Assembly (NCBI GenBank): GCA_963725315.1
Contig: CAVRYA010000003.1
Span: forward strand, 220,198-284,197
From: JBBRHQ01 sp963725315
GTDB lineage: Bacteria; Actinomycetota; Thermoleophilia; Solirubrobacterales; 70-9
DNA: 64,000 bases
Reading direction: 5' to 3'
A program made the translations under genes and the position numbers. Below, in pieces: positions 49,932-57,197 of this stretch. The first letter of the stretch is position 1, and each line of letters opens with the position of its first letter. The notes beneath the pieces are model-generated. The model searched no databases and was not told the origin of the DNA. It saw only the letters and a program-made list of their open reading frames with translations.

Positions 49932-51230
49932 CTAAGCCGGGACGTCGGCCGAAGCGCGCTCGATGTGGGCGCCGAGCGCCCGCAGGCGCTCGTCGATCTG
50001 CTCGTAGCCGCGGTCGATCTGGCGGATGTTGCCGATTTCCGAGGTGCCCTCCGCGGCCAGTGCCGCGATGAGCATCGCCATTCCGGCGCGGATGTCGGGG
50101 CTCTCGACGCGCTCGCCGTGAAGACGGCTCGGACCGCTGACCATCGCCCTGTGGGGATCGCACAGCGTGATCCGAGCGCCCATCGCGACCAGCTTGTCGA
50201 CGAAGAAGAGCCGGTTCTCGAACATCTTCTCGAAGATCATGATCGTCCCCTCGGCCTGGGTCGCGAGGGCGAGGGCGATTGAGGTCAGATCCGCCGGGAA
50301 GGCGGGCCAGGGACCATCCTCGATCTTCGGGATCGCGTCGCCGAGGTCGTCGCGGACGCGCAGGCGCTGGTCGGGCGGGACGATCACGTCGCTCCCCTCG
50401 ATCAGCGACTGGAATCCCAGTCGTGCAAACTGGCGCCGGACCATCATCAGGTCGTTCGGCTCGGCGTCGCGAATCCGCAGCTCGCCGCCGGTGACGCCGG
50501 CCAGGGCCATGAAGCTGGCGACCTCGATGTGATCGGGGCAGAGGGTGTGTTCGGCGCCGCCGAGCCGGTCGCGACCGTGGACGGTCATCACGTTGGAGCC
50601 GATCCCGTCCACCTGCGCTCCCATCGTGGTCAGCAGCCGGGCCAGGTCCTGGACGTGGGGCTCGCAGGCCGCGTTGGCGATCGTCGTCGGCCCGGGGGTG
50701 AGCGCCGCGGCCATCAGCGCGTTCTCGGTCCCCATCACCGAGGGCTCGTCCATGAAGATCCGGCAGGCGCGGAGTCCGTTCGGAGGGGCCGAGATCTCGA
50801 TCATCCGGTCGCCCCCGACCCGCGCGCCGAGCGCGGTGAAGGCATCGAGGTGGGGGTCGAGGCGGCGGCGGCCGATGAAGTCCCCGCCCGGCGGCGGCAT
50901 CCTCGCCTCGCCGAAGCGGGCCAGCAGCGGGCCGGCGAGCAGGAAGGAGGCGCGGATCGCGCTGGAGATCTCCTCGTCGACCGAGATCTCCGAGAGGTTC
51001 GCCGCCTGCATGCGGACGCTGTTGTCGGCCACCCAGGAGGTCTCGACCCCGAGGCGTTCCAGCAGCGAGAGCTGAGCCTCGGTGTCGCGGATTCGCGGCA
51101 CGTTGTGGAGAAGCAAGTCCTCGTCGGTCAGCAGGCAGGCCGCGAGGATCGGCAGGGCAGCGTTCTTGTTGCCCGCGGCGGTGATCTCACCGGAGAGCGG
51201 GACCCCACCTTGGATGACGAACTTTTCCAT
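49932..51230 (-). CDS. murA: UDP-N-acetylglucosamine 1-carboxyvinyltransferase (MurA), Cys-to-Asp active site
   Basis: 432 aa from ATG 51230. EPSP-synthase-like double domain with GNKNAALPILAACLL, TTIANAACEPHVQDLARLL and RAGMAMLIAALAAEG. The active-site loop, normally with a catalytic Cys, reads PPPGGDFIGRR, so residue 117 is Asp. Known: this Cys-to-Asp change, as in mycobacteria, keeps activity but gives intrinsic fosfomycin resistance. First committed step of peptidoglycan synthesis. Confidence 0.93.
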   Translation of the reverse strand: MEKFVIQGGVPLSGEITAAGNKNAALPILAACLLTDEDLLLHNVPRIRDTEAQLSLLERLGVETSWVADNSVRMQAANLSEISVDEEISSAIRASFLLAGPLLARFGEARMPPPGGDFIGRRRLDPHLDAFTALGARVGGDRMIEISAPPNGLRACRIFMDEPSVMGTENALMAAALTPGPTTIANAACEPHVQDLARLLTTMGAQVDGIGSNVMTVHGRDRLGGAEHTLCPDHIEVASFMALAGVTGGELRIRDAEPNDLMMVRRQFARLGFQSLIEGSDVIVPPDQRLRVRDDLGDAIPKIEDGPWPAFPADLTSIALALATQAEGTIMIFEKMFENRLFFVDKLVAMGARITLCDPHRAMVSGPSRLHGERVESPDIRAGMAMLIAALAAEGTSEIGNIRQIDRGYEQIDERLRALGAHIERASADVPA

Positions 51231-51318
51231 AGGAAATGCCTGCAAATCGAGCGGTTTGGGGAGGCAGCACGACAACCGGCGGCGCGCGACCGCGGGCGCG
51301 TCTAGCCTAACAGCGCCG

Positions 51319-51909
51319 ATGCCCGCCCCAACCCGCGACGATGCCTGGGAGCTTTTCTGCGAGTGGACCGAGTCCGACTCGCTGCGCAAGCACGCTCTCG
51401 CGGTTGAGGCCGGCATGCGAGCCTACGCGGAACGCTACGGCGAGGATCCGGAGCCGTGGGCGGTCACGGCTCTGGTCCACGACCTCGACTACGAGCGCTT
51501 CCCCGATCTCGAGAGCGGTCATCCCCGCCACGCCCTGGAGGAGCTCTCGGCGCGCGGCTACCCACAGGAGATCATCGACGCCGTCGCCGGCCACGCGGAC
51601 TTCATGGGCGTGCCGCGCGAGACCCTGATGGCGAAGGCGCTCTACGCCGTGGACGAGATGTCGGGGTTCGTCACCGCCTGCGCTCTGGTCCGCCCCACCG
51701 GGATCGAGGGGATGAAGCCGAAGTCGGTCCGCAAGAAGATGAAGCAGTCCTCCTTCGCCGCAGCCGTCGACCGCGACCAGCTCCGGCGTGCCGCCGAGGA
51801 GCTCGGGGTCGATCTCGACGAGCACATCGGCGTGGTGATCTCGGCCCTCGCCGCGAACGCCGGGCAGCTCGGTCTCGGCCCCCGCGACGAGGCGCCGGAC
51901 GCGCAGTGA
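51319..51909 (+). CDS. HD-domain hydrolase
   Basis: 196 aa. HD phosphohydrolase pattern: an N-terminal KHALAVEAGMRAYAERYGED, the metal pair LVHDLDYERFPD, then HPRHALEEL and AGHADFMGVPRETLMAKALY. Similar small HD proteins are of unknown substrate, possibly nucleotide-directed. Divergent from murA. Its stop overlaps the next start (GTGA at 51906-51909). Confidence 0.85.
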   Translation: MPAPTRDDAWELFCEWTESDSLRKHALAVEAGMRAYAERYGEDPEPWAVTALVHDLDYERFPDLESGHPRHALEELSARGYPQEIIDAVAGHADFMGVPRETLMAKALYAVDEMSGFVTACALVRPTGIEGMKPKSVRKKMKQSSFAAAVDRDQLRRAAEELGVDLDEHIGVVISALAANAGQLGLGPRDEAPDAQ

Positions 51910-53615
51910 GGCTGCGCTGGAAGGTCCTGCTCGGGGTGCTGGCCGCCCTGGCCGTGCTGCTCGCGCTGAACACGATCGTCCTCGACCGCGAGACGAAGCC
52001 GGCCGAGGTCACCGTCCCGGGGGGAAGGATCCTCAGCCTCAACGGGGGCGATCTGCAAGTCGTGGATCTTCCGCCCACGTCGTCCCGCCAGGAGCCCGGC
52101 CGCCCAGTTGTGCTCCTGCATTGCTACACCTGCGCGATCGACTGGTGGGACCGGTTGATCCCGCTGCTGCGGCGCGATCACCGGGTGATCGCCGTCGACC
52201 TGCTCGGGCACGGCGGCTCGGAGAAACCGTCCTCCGGCTACTCGATGCCCGAGCAGGCGGACCTGATCGCCGAGGCGCTCGGCCGGCTCGGGGTCCGCGG
52301 CGCGACCGTGGTCGGCCACTCGCTCGGGGGCACCGTGGCGACTGCGCTCACCGTGCAGTCCCCAGACCTGGTCAGCCGGCTCGTGCTGATCGACCAGGCT
52401 CCCGACAACAGCTACGGCCAGCTCAGCCTGCTGGCGCGGCTCACCTACTGGCCCGTGCTCGGCGAGGCGCTCTGGCGGCTGACGCCCGACTTCGCGATCA
52501 AGGACGCGCTGGGGCAGGCGTTCGCACCGGGCTACGACGTCCCCGACCGCTTCGTCGACGACGTGCGGCGGATGACCTTCAATGCCTACGACACGGTTGG
52601 GGCGGATGAGGACGACTACACCAAGCAGGAGCCGCTCGACGCCCGTATCCGTGCCGCCGGCCTCCCCCTCCTGGTGATCTTTGGTGGCGAGGACCAGATC
52701 TATGACGCGCGCAGGGCGCTCAGCGCCTACGCGGCGATCCGCGGCGCCCACACCGCCCTGATCGAGGGCGCCGGCCACTCCCCGAACGTCGAGAAGCCCG
52801 AGCAGGTGGCGAAGCTGATCGATGCCTTCGCCGCGCCGGAGCCTGAGCCCGGGCGGCGAGGCTCGGGGACGTCGTTCCGCTCGGCGGTGGCGAAGTGCGG
52901 GAGCGCGATCATCGGCCCGGGCCGCCCGGATTGGCGCGGCCACGCCGGCGGTCGCCGGTCCGTTCGGCCTCTCCGGCGGAGAAAGGGACTTCTCCAGGGC
53001 GCGCCGGATCGGGCCCGGAACCCTGCAGACCAAGATCATGGCGATCGTCGAGGGTCACGGACGGGTGGTGCTGCGCGTGCCGGAAAACGAGCAGGGAGAG
53101 GTGGGGTTGCTCTGGGGCCAGGGCCGCGCTCGCTGGCGGGCAGCGCCGGGTGGAGGACGGCTTCGATCGGATCGTCTTCCTTCCCTGCGCCGAGAAGCCG
53201 AGGACGGTCTGGCCCGGGGGCCTGCTGCTCGCCAGCCGCAAGCGCGTCACCCTGCGCGTGGAGAGCGGCGGGCGAGATCTCAGGATCCGCATCGGCTGAA
53301 CTGTCGCGTCTCGCGACCACCCCTCGGTCGTCAGACGCGACAGTTCGAGATTGGCGCCGGCCGCTCGTGCGACCGTGCCGCGTCCTACTGCCAGCGGCCG
53401 CCGGCCTTGGCCCAGGCGGCCATGTGGGCGGCCGAGCAGAAGCCGTCGGCGATCCGGTGCTCGCCGCGGTGGCGGACGAGGAGGACGGCGGTTTCCTCGA
53501 GCGCCGCCCCGCAGTGCGAGCAGAAGTCACTGCCCGGCACCTCCTCGGAATCACTGCCCGGCACCTCCTCCGCTTCGCGTCCGGGGGCGCCGGGGTCTTC
53601 GGCAGGCGCCGGTAA
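51906..53615 (+). CDS. alpha/beta hydrolase; frame runs on past the domain into a downstream remnant
   Basis: From GTG 51906. A membrane anchor (VLLGVLAALAVLLALNTIVL) and a hydrolase domain of about 315 residues: oxyanion strand PVVLLHCYTC, nucleophile elbow VVGHSLGGTVATAL, catalytic Asp in FGGEDQIYD and His in GAGHSPNVEKP. The domain ends near 52850. The open frame continues to 53615 with unrelated sequence. The natural stop has probably been lost, or the frame altered, where it enters the remnant at 52862-53299. Confidence 0.8.
   Translation: MRLRWKVLLGVLAALAVLLALNTIVLDRETKPAEVTVPGGRILSLNGGDLQVVDLPPTSSRQEPGRPVVLLHCYTCAIDWWDRLIPLLRRDHRVIAVDLLGHGGSEKPSSGYSMPEQADLIAEALGRLGVRGATVVGHSLGGTVATALTVQSPDLVSRLVLIDQAPDNSYGQLSLLARLTYWPVLGEALWRLTPDFAIKDALGQAFAPGYDVPDRFVDDVRRMTFNAYDTVGADEDDYTKQEPLDARIRAAGLPLLVIFGGEDQIYDARRALSAYAAIRGAHTALIEGAGHSPNVEKPEQVAKLIDAFAAPEPEPGRRGSGTSFRSAVAKCGSAIIGPGRPDWRGHAGGRRSVRPLRRRKGLLQGAPDRARNPADQDHGDRRGSRTGGAARAGKRAGRGGVALGPGPRSLAGSAGWRTASIGSSSFPAPRSRGRSGPGACCSPAASASPCAWRAAGEISGSASAELSRLATTPRSSDATVRDWRRPLVRPCRVLLPAAAGLGPGGHVGGRAEAVGDPVLAAVADEEDGGFLERRPAVRAEVTARHLLGITARHLLRFASGGAGVFGRRR
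52862..53299 (+). pseudogene. frameshifted beta-sandwich protein remnant
   Basis: A coherent protein can be read only by changing frame twice. SAVAKCGSAIIGPGRPDWRG comes first, then (shift near 52940) AVAGPFGLSGGERDF ... VVLRVPENEQGEVGLLWG, then (shift near 53145) VEDGFDRIVFLPCAEKPRT, WPGGLLLASRKRVTLRV. Sandwich proteins of this pattern are common secreted actinobacterial proteins of unknown function. No separate start or signal peptide is seen, so a decayed gene fused to the upstream hydrolase frame is likely. Confidence 0.6.
53298..53346. repeat. stem-loop of dispersed family R3, copy b (perfect)
   Basis: GAACTGTCGCGTCT (53298-53311) and 53333-53346 form a perfect 14-bp stem with a 21-nt loop. 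It sits between the remnant's stop and the convergent zinc-finger gene. The arm and loop-side bases match 38241-38263. Confidence 0.75.
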
Positions 53616-53768
53616 CCACACGCCGCCCTGGAGCTCCCAGGGCACCACGTGCTCGAGGCGGCAGAAGACCGCGTAGCGCTCCCCCGCCGGCTCATGGGCC
53701 CGGAAGCCGTCGTCGGGCTCGACCGCTGCGCCGCACCAGGTGCAGGTCTCGGCCGGCGTCCCCCTCAT
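53385..53768 (-). CDS. duplicated zinc-finger protein of unknown function
   Basis: 127 aa from ATG 53768. Two similar treble-clef-like halves: CTWCGAAVEPDDGFRAH ... VFCRLEHVVPW, and CSHCGAALEETAVLLVRHRG ... GFCSAAHMAAW. Each has a CxxC knuckle and a later Cys/His pair. The linker is encoded by a short tandem DNA repeat (CACTGCCCGGCACCTCCTC twice) plus a piece resembling repeat R2. Possibly a small metal-binding adaptor; function unknown. Confidence 0.7.
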   Translation of the reverse strand: MRGTPAETCTWCGAAVEPDDGFRAHEPAGERYAVFCRLEHVVPWELQGGVWLPAPAEDPGAPGREAEEVPGSDSEEVPGSDFCSHCGAALEETAVLLVRHRGEHRIADGFCSAAHMAAWAKAGGRWQ

Positions 53769-53816
53769 CGCCGCGCCCGGCCACACTCGCCGACGGGTGT
53801 GGCATAGGTTGGCGGC

Positions 53817-54912
53817 ATGGAGCCGGTGAGGATAGTCGTGATGGAGGGCGACGAGACCGGGCAGGAGCTGCTCGAGCAGTCGCTGCGGGTGCTCGACCCC
53901 GGCCTCCTCGACCTGCCGCTCGAGCTCGAGACCTTCGACCTCTCGCTCGGGAACCGGCGGCGCACCGCCAACGGGGTCGTCCACGACGCCGCGGCGGCGA
54001 TGGCCAAGTGCGGTCTCGGGCTGAAGGCGGCGACGATCACACCGGAAGGCGCTGATGACGTCGGCTCCCCGAACCGGATGCTGCGCGAGGAGATCGACGG
54101 CAAGGTGATCATCCGCACCGGGCGCCGCCTCCCGGGGGTCACCCCGGTCGCCGGCGTCCACCACCAGATCTCCGTCTGCAGGATGGCGGTCGGAGACGCC
54201 TACGGGGCGCGCGAGTGGCGCGAGCAGGGCGACGGCGACGAGTTCGGCCTTCCGCACCGAGCAGATCCGCCGCTCGGTCTGCGGGGCGGTCGCCGAGCAC
54301 TCCTTCCGCACCGCCGAGAGGATCGAGGGCAAGGTCTACGGCGGCCCCAAGTGGACCGTGAGCCCGGTGTACGAGGGGATGCTGAAGGAGGAGATGGACG
54401 CGGCCGCGGCCCGCCACCCCGAGGTCACCTACCAGCCGGTCCTCGTCGACGCCACCTACGCGGGCCTGGTCACGGGCGCCGCCGACTCGCCGATGGTGAT
54501 CCCGGCGCTGAACCGCGACGGCGACCTCCTCTCCGACCTCGTCCTTCCCCTGTTCGGCTCGATCGCGGGCGCGGAGTCGATCCTGCTCGGTCTCGACCCC
54601 GACCTCAACCCGACCGCGGCGATGGCCGAGGCCCCCCACGGCACCGCGCCGGCGCTGCTCGGCAAGGACATCGCCAACCCGATGGCGATGATCCTCGCCT
54701 GCGGCGCCCTGCTCCGCTACGCCGCCGCGCGCCATGGCTCCCCGGAGGCGGAGCGCGCCTCGCGGGCGATCTACGAGGCGGTGCTCGAGTGCAGCGCCGC
54801 CGGCATCCGCACCCCCGACCTCGGGGGCCACGCGTCGACCAGCGGCTTCACGGATGAGACGATCGCGAGGATCGGGGCGAAGCTCGAGGCCTGGAGCAGC
54901 CTCGGTACCTGA
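53817..54912 (+). pseudogene. isocitrate/isopropylmalate-type dehydrogenase, single-base frameshift
   Basis: The N-terminal half (VVMEGDETGQELLEQSLRVL, GLKAATITPEGADDVGSPNR) is in one frame up to about 54245. The C-terminal half (EGKVYGGPKWTVSPVYEGML, APHGTAPALLGKDIANPMAM) is in another, ending at TGA 54910-54912. Removing one base in GAGTTCGGCCTTC (about 54239-54252) restores a protein of about 364 residues. The coding quality on both sides is high, so a sequence error or very recent mutation is likely. Intact, it would oxidise isocitrate or a similar 2-hydroxy acid with NAD(P). Confidence 0.85.
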
Positions 54913-54920
54913 GATGTCTC

Positions 54921-54983
54921 GCCGGCGCGGTGTTAGCGCCGGCACAGGCATGTAAGGCGGCGGAGCCGCCGCAAGTTATTCAC
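54921..54983 (+). repeat. dispersed repeat R1, copy D
   Basis: Starts nine bases after the dehydrogenase stop: GCCGGCGCGGTGTTAGCG arm, GCACAGGCATGTAAGG linker, GGCGGC-GGA-GCCGCC hairpin, GCAAGTTATTC. Same orientation as the upstream gene; it ends four bases before the convergent lipoprotein stop. Confidence 0.85.
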
Positions 54984-54986
54984 GGC

Positions 54987-55496
54987 TCAGACGATCGGGC
55001 CGCTGGGGGCCGCCCCGCCGGATGGATCAGGGAGGCGGTGCCACTCGACGATCTTGCCGCCGCGGATCAGGAAGGCGGTGCGGGCAAGCTCCCCGACCCC
55101 CGAGCCGCAATCGCCGCCGGGGCGCTCGGTCAGCCTGAAGGTGGCGGCGATGTAGCGCCCGTCTGGACGGGCCCGGACCAGCTTCGCTCCGCAGGGGAGG
55201 CTGCGGTTGAAGAGGACGGCGTCGGCGCGCGAGCGCAGGCTGACCGGCGGCGTCCCGTTCTCGACCACGCTGGGGAGGGCGAAGAGATCGGCGGCCCCGG
55301 AGACGTCGCCGCGGCTGAGGGTCTTCACCCAATCCTCGATGACCAGCACGTGGGCATGGCCGGGCGGCAGGGCGGCCCCAGCGGTCGAGTCCTCCCCTCC
55401 GCTCCCGCAGCCGGCGAGAAGGAGAATGGCGAGGAGAGCGGCTGCGGTGGCGGTGGCGATCGTGGCGACGGGGATGCCGGCTGTCGGTGCCTTCAC
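54987..55496 (-). CDS. lipoprotein with NTF2/SnoaL-like domain
   Basis: 169 aa from GTG 55496. Type II signal with lipobox LLAGC (AALLAILLLAGCGSGG). The mature part (VLVIEDWVKTLSRGDVSGAA, DLFALPSVVENG ... GKIVEWHRLPD) resembles small SnoaL/NTF2-like folds. Expected to be lipidated by the pathway that includes LspA at 37 kb. Divergent from imuB. Confidence 0.75.
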   Translation of the reverse strand: MKAPTAGIPVATIATATAAALLAILLLAGCGSGGEDSTAGAALPPGHAHVLVIEDWVKTLSRGDVSGAADLFALPSVVENGTPPVSLRSRADAVLFNRSLPCGAKLVRARPDGRYIAATFRLTERPGGDCGSGVGELARTAFLIRGGKIVEWHRLPDPSGGAAPSGPIV

Positions 55497-55517
55497 ACCC
55501 CCATCATCCCAAGCAGG

Positions 55518-55562
55518 CGTGGGACCTCTGAGCCGCGATATCCGCGGTTGAAAGGTCCCACG
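55518..55562. repeat. palindrome between lipoprotein gene and imuB
   Basis: CGTGGGACCT (55518-55527) and AGGTCCCACG (55553-55562) form a perfect 10-bp stem whose loop holds a second palindrome-like stretch, CCGCGATATCCGCGG. It lies between divergent genes, so it is unlikely to be a terminator for either. Confidence 0.6.
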
Positions 55563-55624
55563 TCGCCCGCGGATGGGGCCGCTGGGAAATTTCGTCGCGG
55601 AGTCTTGACTCTTCGCGCTCGGTG

Positions 55625-55642
55625 TACGAACATGTGTTCGTA
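55625..55642. promoter_or_regulatory. LexA (SOS) box of the imuB-DUF6504-dnaE2 operon
   Basis: TACGAACATGTGTTCGTA holds an exact CGAAC-N4-GTTCG core, the Gram-positive/actinobacterial LexA site. Its last base is the A of the imuB ATG. TTGACT at 55602-55607 could be the -35 element. This predicts tight repression of the operon until DNA damage. Confidence 0.9.
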
Positions 55643-56880
55643 TGGAGGTGATCTGCGCACTTGTCCCCCGCTTCAGCCTGATCGCCGCCTGCGGGGAGCG
55701 CCGGGAGCTGCTGCGCGAGCCCGCCGCCCTCGCGCCCGAGCCGGGCGCGAGGGGAGCGGTCGGCGAGGTCTCCGGAGCGGCGGAGGCCCATGGAGTGCGC
55801 GCCGGGATGCCCCTGGGCGAGGCGCTCTCGCGCTGTCCGGAGCTCTCCTTGGTGCCGCCCGACCCCGGAGGGGCGGCGGAGATCTGGGAGGGGGCGCTGC
55901 GGCGGCTGGAGGGGATCGGCGCCGGGGTCGAGTCCGAACGGGCCGGTGAGGCGTTCCTGCGCGCCGACGGGCTGCGGGGCATTCACGGAGGCCTCCAGGG
56001 GACCCTGGCCGCGACCCGGAGGGCGGTGGCGATGCCGGCCAGGGTCGCGGCTGCGCCCACGCGCTTTGCCTCCTACGCGGCGGCGCGGGGTGCCCGCGGG
56101 CGGCGGCGCCGGCACGCCCGCGTCGCCCGGCGCGAGCCGGTCGTCTCCGCGGAGGGGCTGCGCCGCTTCCTCTCTCCCCTCCCGGTCTCGATCCTCGCCG
56201 ATCGCCTCGGGCCCGACGAGCACTCCGCCCGGCGGCTGGTCGCAGCGCTGGAGCGGCTCGGGCTGTGCGACCTCGGCGCGCTCGCCGCGCTTCGCCCCGG
56301 CGACGTCGCCGATCGCTTCGGCCCGCTCGGCCTGCGGGCGCGGGCGCTCGCCTGCGGGCATGACGATCCGCCCCGGCCGCGAGGGCGCCACGAGGAACTG
56401 GTCGAGGTGCTGGAGCTGCCGGAGGCGGCCGCGGGGGAGCAGCTCGAGCGCGCCCTCGGCCTGCTGGTCGACAGGTTGCTCGCCTCGCCACGGCGAGGGT
56501 CGAGGACGGTGCGTTCGCTGCGCCTCGGGGCGCTGCTCGGCGCCGGCGGAAGCTGGAGTGTGGAGGTGGCCCTGCGCCGCCCCAGCGCCTCCCCGGAGGT
56601 GCTGCGGCTGGTGCTGGGGCCGAAGCTGGCCGAGCTGCCGGGGCCGGCGGCCTCGCTGACCCTGAGAGCGCCGGCGCTGGGGCCGGCGGCGCCGAGCCAG
56701 CTCGAGCTGTCCCCCGGCGCCATCGCCCCGGAGCGCGAGCGCCGGCTGCGCCTCGCCGAGGCGGTCAGGCAGGTGCGCGCCGCGGCCGGCGCGGGAGCGC
56801 TGCTGCGGGTGCTCGAGGTGGACGGCGCCTCCCGGGTGCCGGAGCGCTGGACGATGCTCACCCCCTTCCCGGACTCGTGA
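55642..56880 (+). CDS. imuB: ImuB, inactive Y-family polymerase homologue of the SOS mutasome
   Basis: 412 aa. Y-family layout, but the catalytic acids are gone: the first-strand Asp motif is replaced (CALVPRFSLIAACGE), and the DE pair of DinB reads GE (G102-E103 in ERAGEAFLRADG). It keeps the HhH-like segment (LVAALERLGLCDLGALAALR) and little finger. Known: ImuB links DnaE2 to the beta clamp for damage-induced mutagenesis. imuA is not adjacent. ATG 55642 lies on the LexA box, with no room for a Shine-Dalgarno, so the mRNA may be leaderless. Confidence 0.9.
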   Translation: MEVICALVPRFSLIAACGERRELLREPAALAPEPGARGAVGEVSGAAEAHGVRAGMPLGEALSRCPELSLVPPDPGGAAEIWEGALRRLEGIGAGVESERAGEAFLRADGLRGIHGGLQGTLAATRRAVAMPARVAAAPTRFASYAAARGARGRRRRHARVARREPVVSAEGLRRFLSPLPVSILADRLGPDEHSARRLVAALERLGLCDLGALAALRPGDVADRFGPLGLRARALACGHDDPPRPRGRHEELVEVLELPEAAAGEQLERALGLLVDRLLASPRRGSRTVRSLRLGALLGAGGSWSVEVALRRPSASPEVLRLVLGPKLAELPGPAASLTLRAPALGPAAPSQLELSPGAIAPERERRLRLAEAVRQVRAAAGAGALLRVLEVDGASRVPERWTMLTPFPDS

Positions 56881-57197
56881 GCCCTGCGGCCCAGCTGCCC
56901 TACCGGCCGAGACCGGTATCGGTACGCGCCGGCGAGGGCGGCCTCCCGGTCGAGGTCGGAGGCGCCGCGGTGGCCTCGATCCGCGAGGAGTGGGTCGTCG
57001 AGGACCGCTGGTGGACGCCGCGCCCGCTTCGTCGCCACTACTTCGAGCTGATCCTCGCCGACGGCCGCAACACGGTCGTCTTCCGCTCCCTGACGGGACC
57101 GCGGCACGCCCGGACGAATTCCAGCGGAGCTGGAATCACCGGTCGCTCTCGCTCCCCCGGAGGACGTGCCGCGCAGTGGTATCTGCAGCGCGCCTGA
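56877..57197 (+). CDS. DUF6504-like small protein of the ImuB/DnaE2 cassette, with in-frame palindrome insertion
   Basis: 106 aa from GTG 56877 (overlapping the imuB stop, GTGA). The core WVVEDRWWTPRPLRRHYFEL, ILADGRNTVVFRSLTG and terminal QWYLQRA match the small protein usually encoded between imuB and dnaE2 in actinobacteria. Between LTG and QWY about 25 residues rich in Arg, Ser and Gly are inserted, encoded by a palindromic DNA segment (57100-57173). Role unknown; it is probably a mutasome accessory. Confidence 0.82.
   Translation: MSPAAQLPYRPRPVSVRAGEGGLPVEVGGAAVASIREEWVVEDRWWTPRPLRRHYFELILADGRNTVVFRSLTGPRHARTNSSGAGITGRSRSPGGRAAQWYLQRA
57100..57173. repeat. palindromic element inserted in frame in the DUF6504 gene
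   Basis: Outer arms CGCGGCACG (57100-57108) and CGTGCCGCG (57165-57173), with an inner hairpin ATTCCAGC-GGA-GCTGGAAT (57118-57136). The inserted length is about 75 bp and keeps the reading frame. GAATCACCGGTC within it also occurs in the loop of repeat R2 copy A (14459-14470). Confidence 0.7.
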
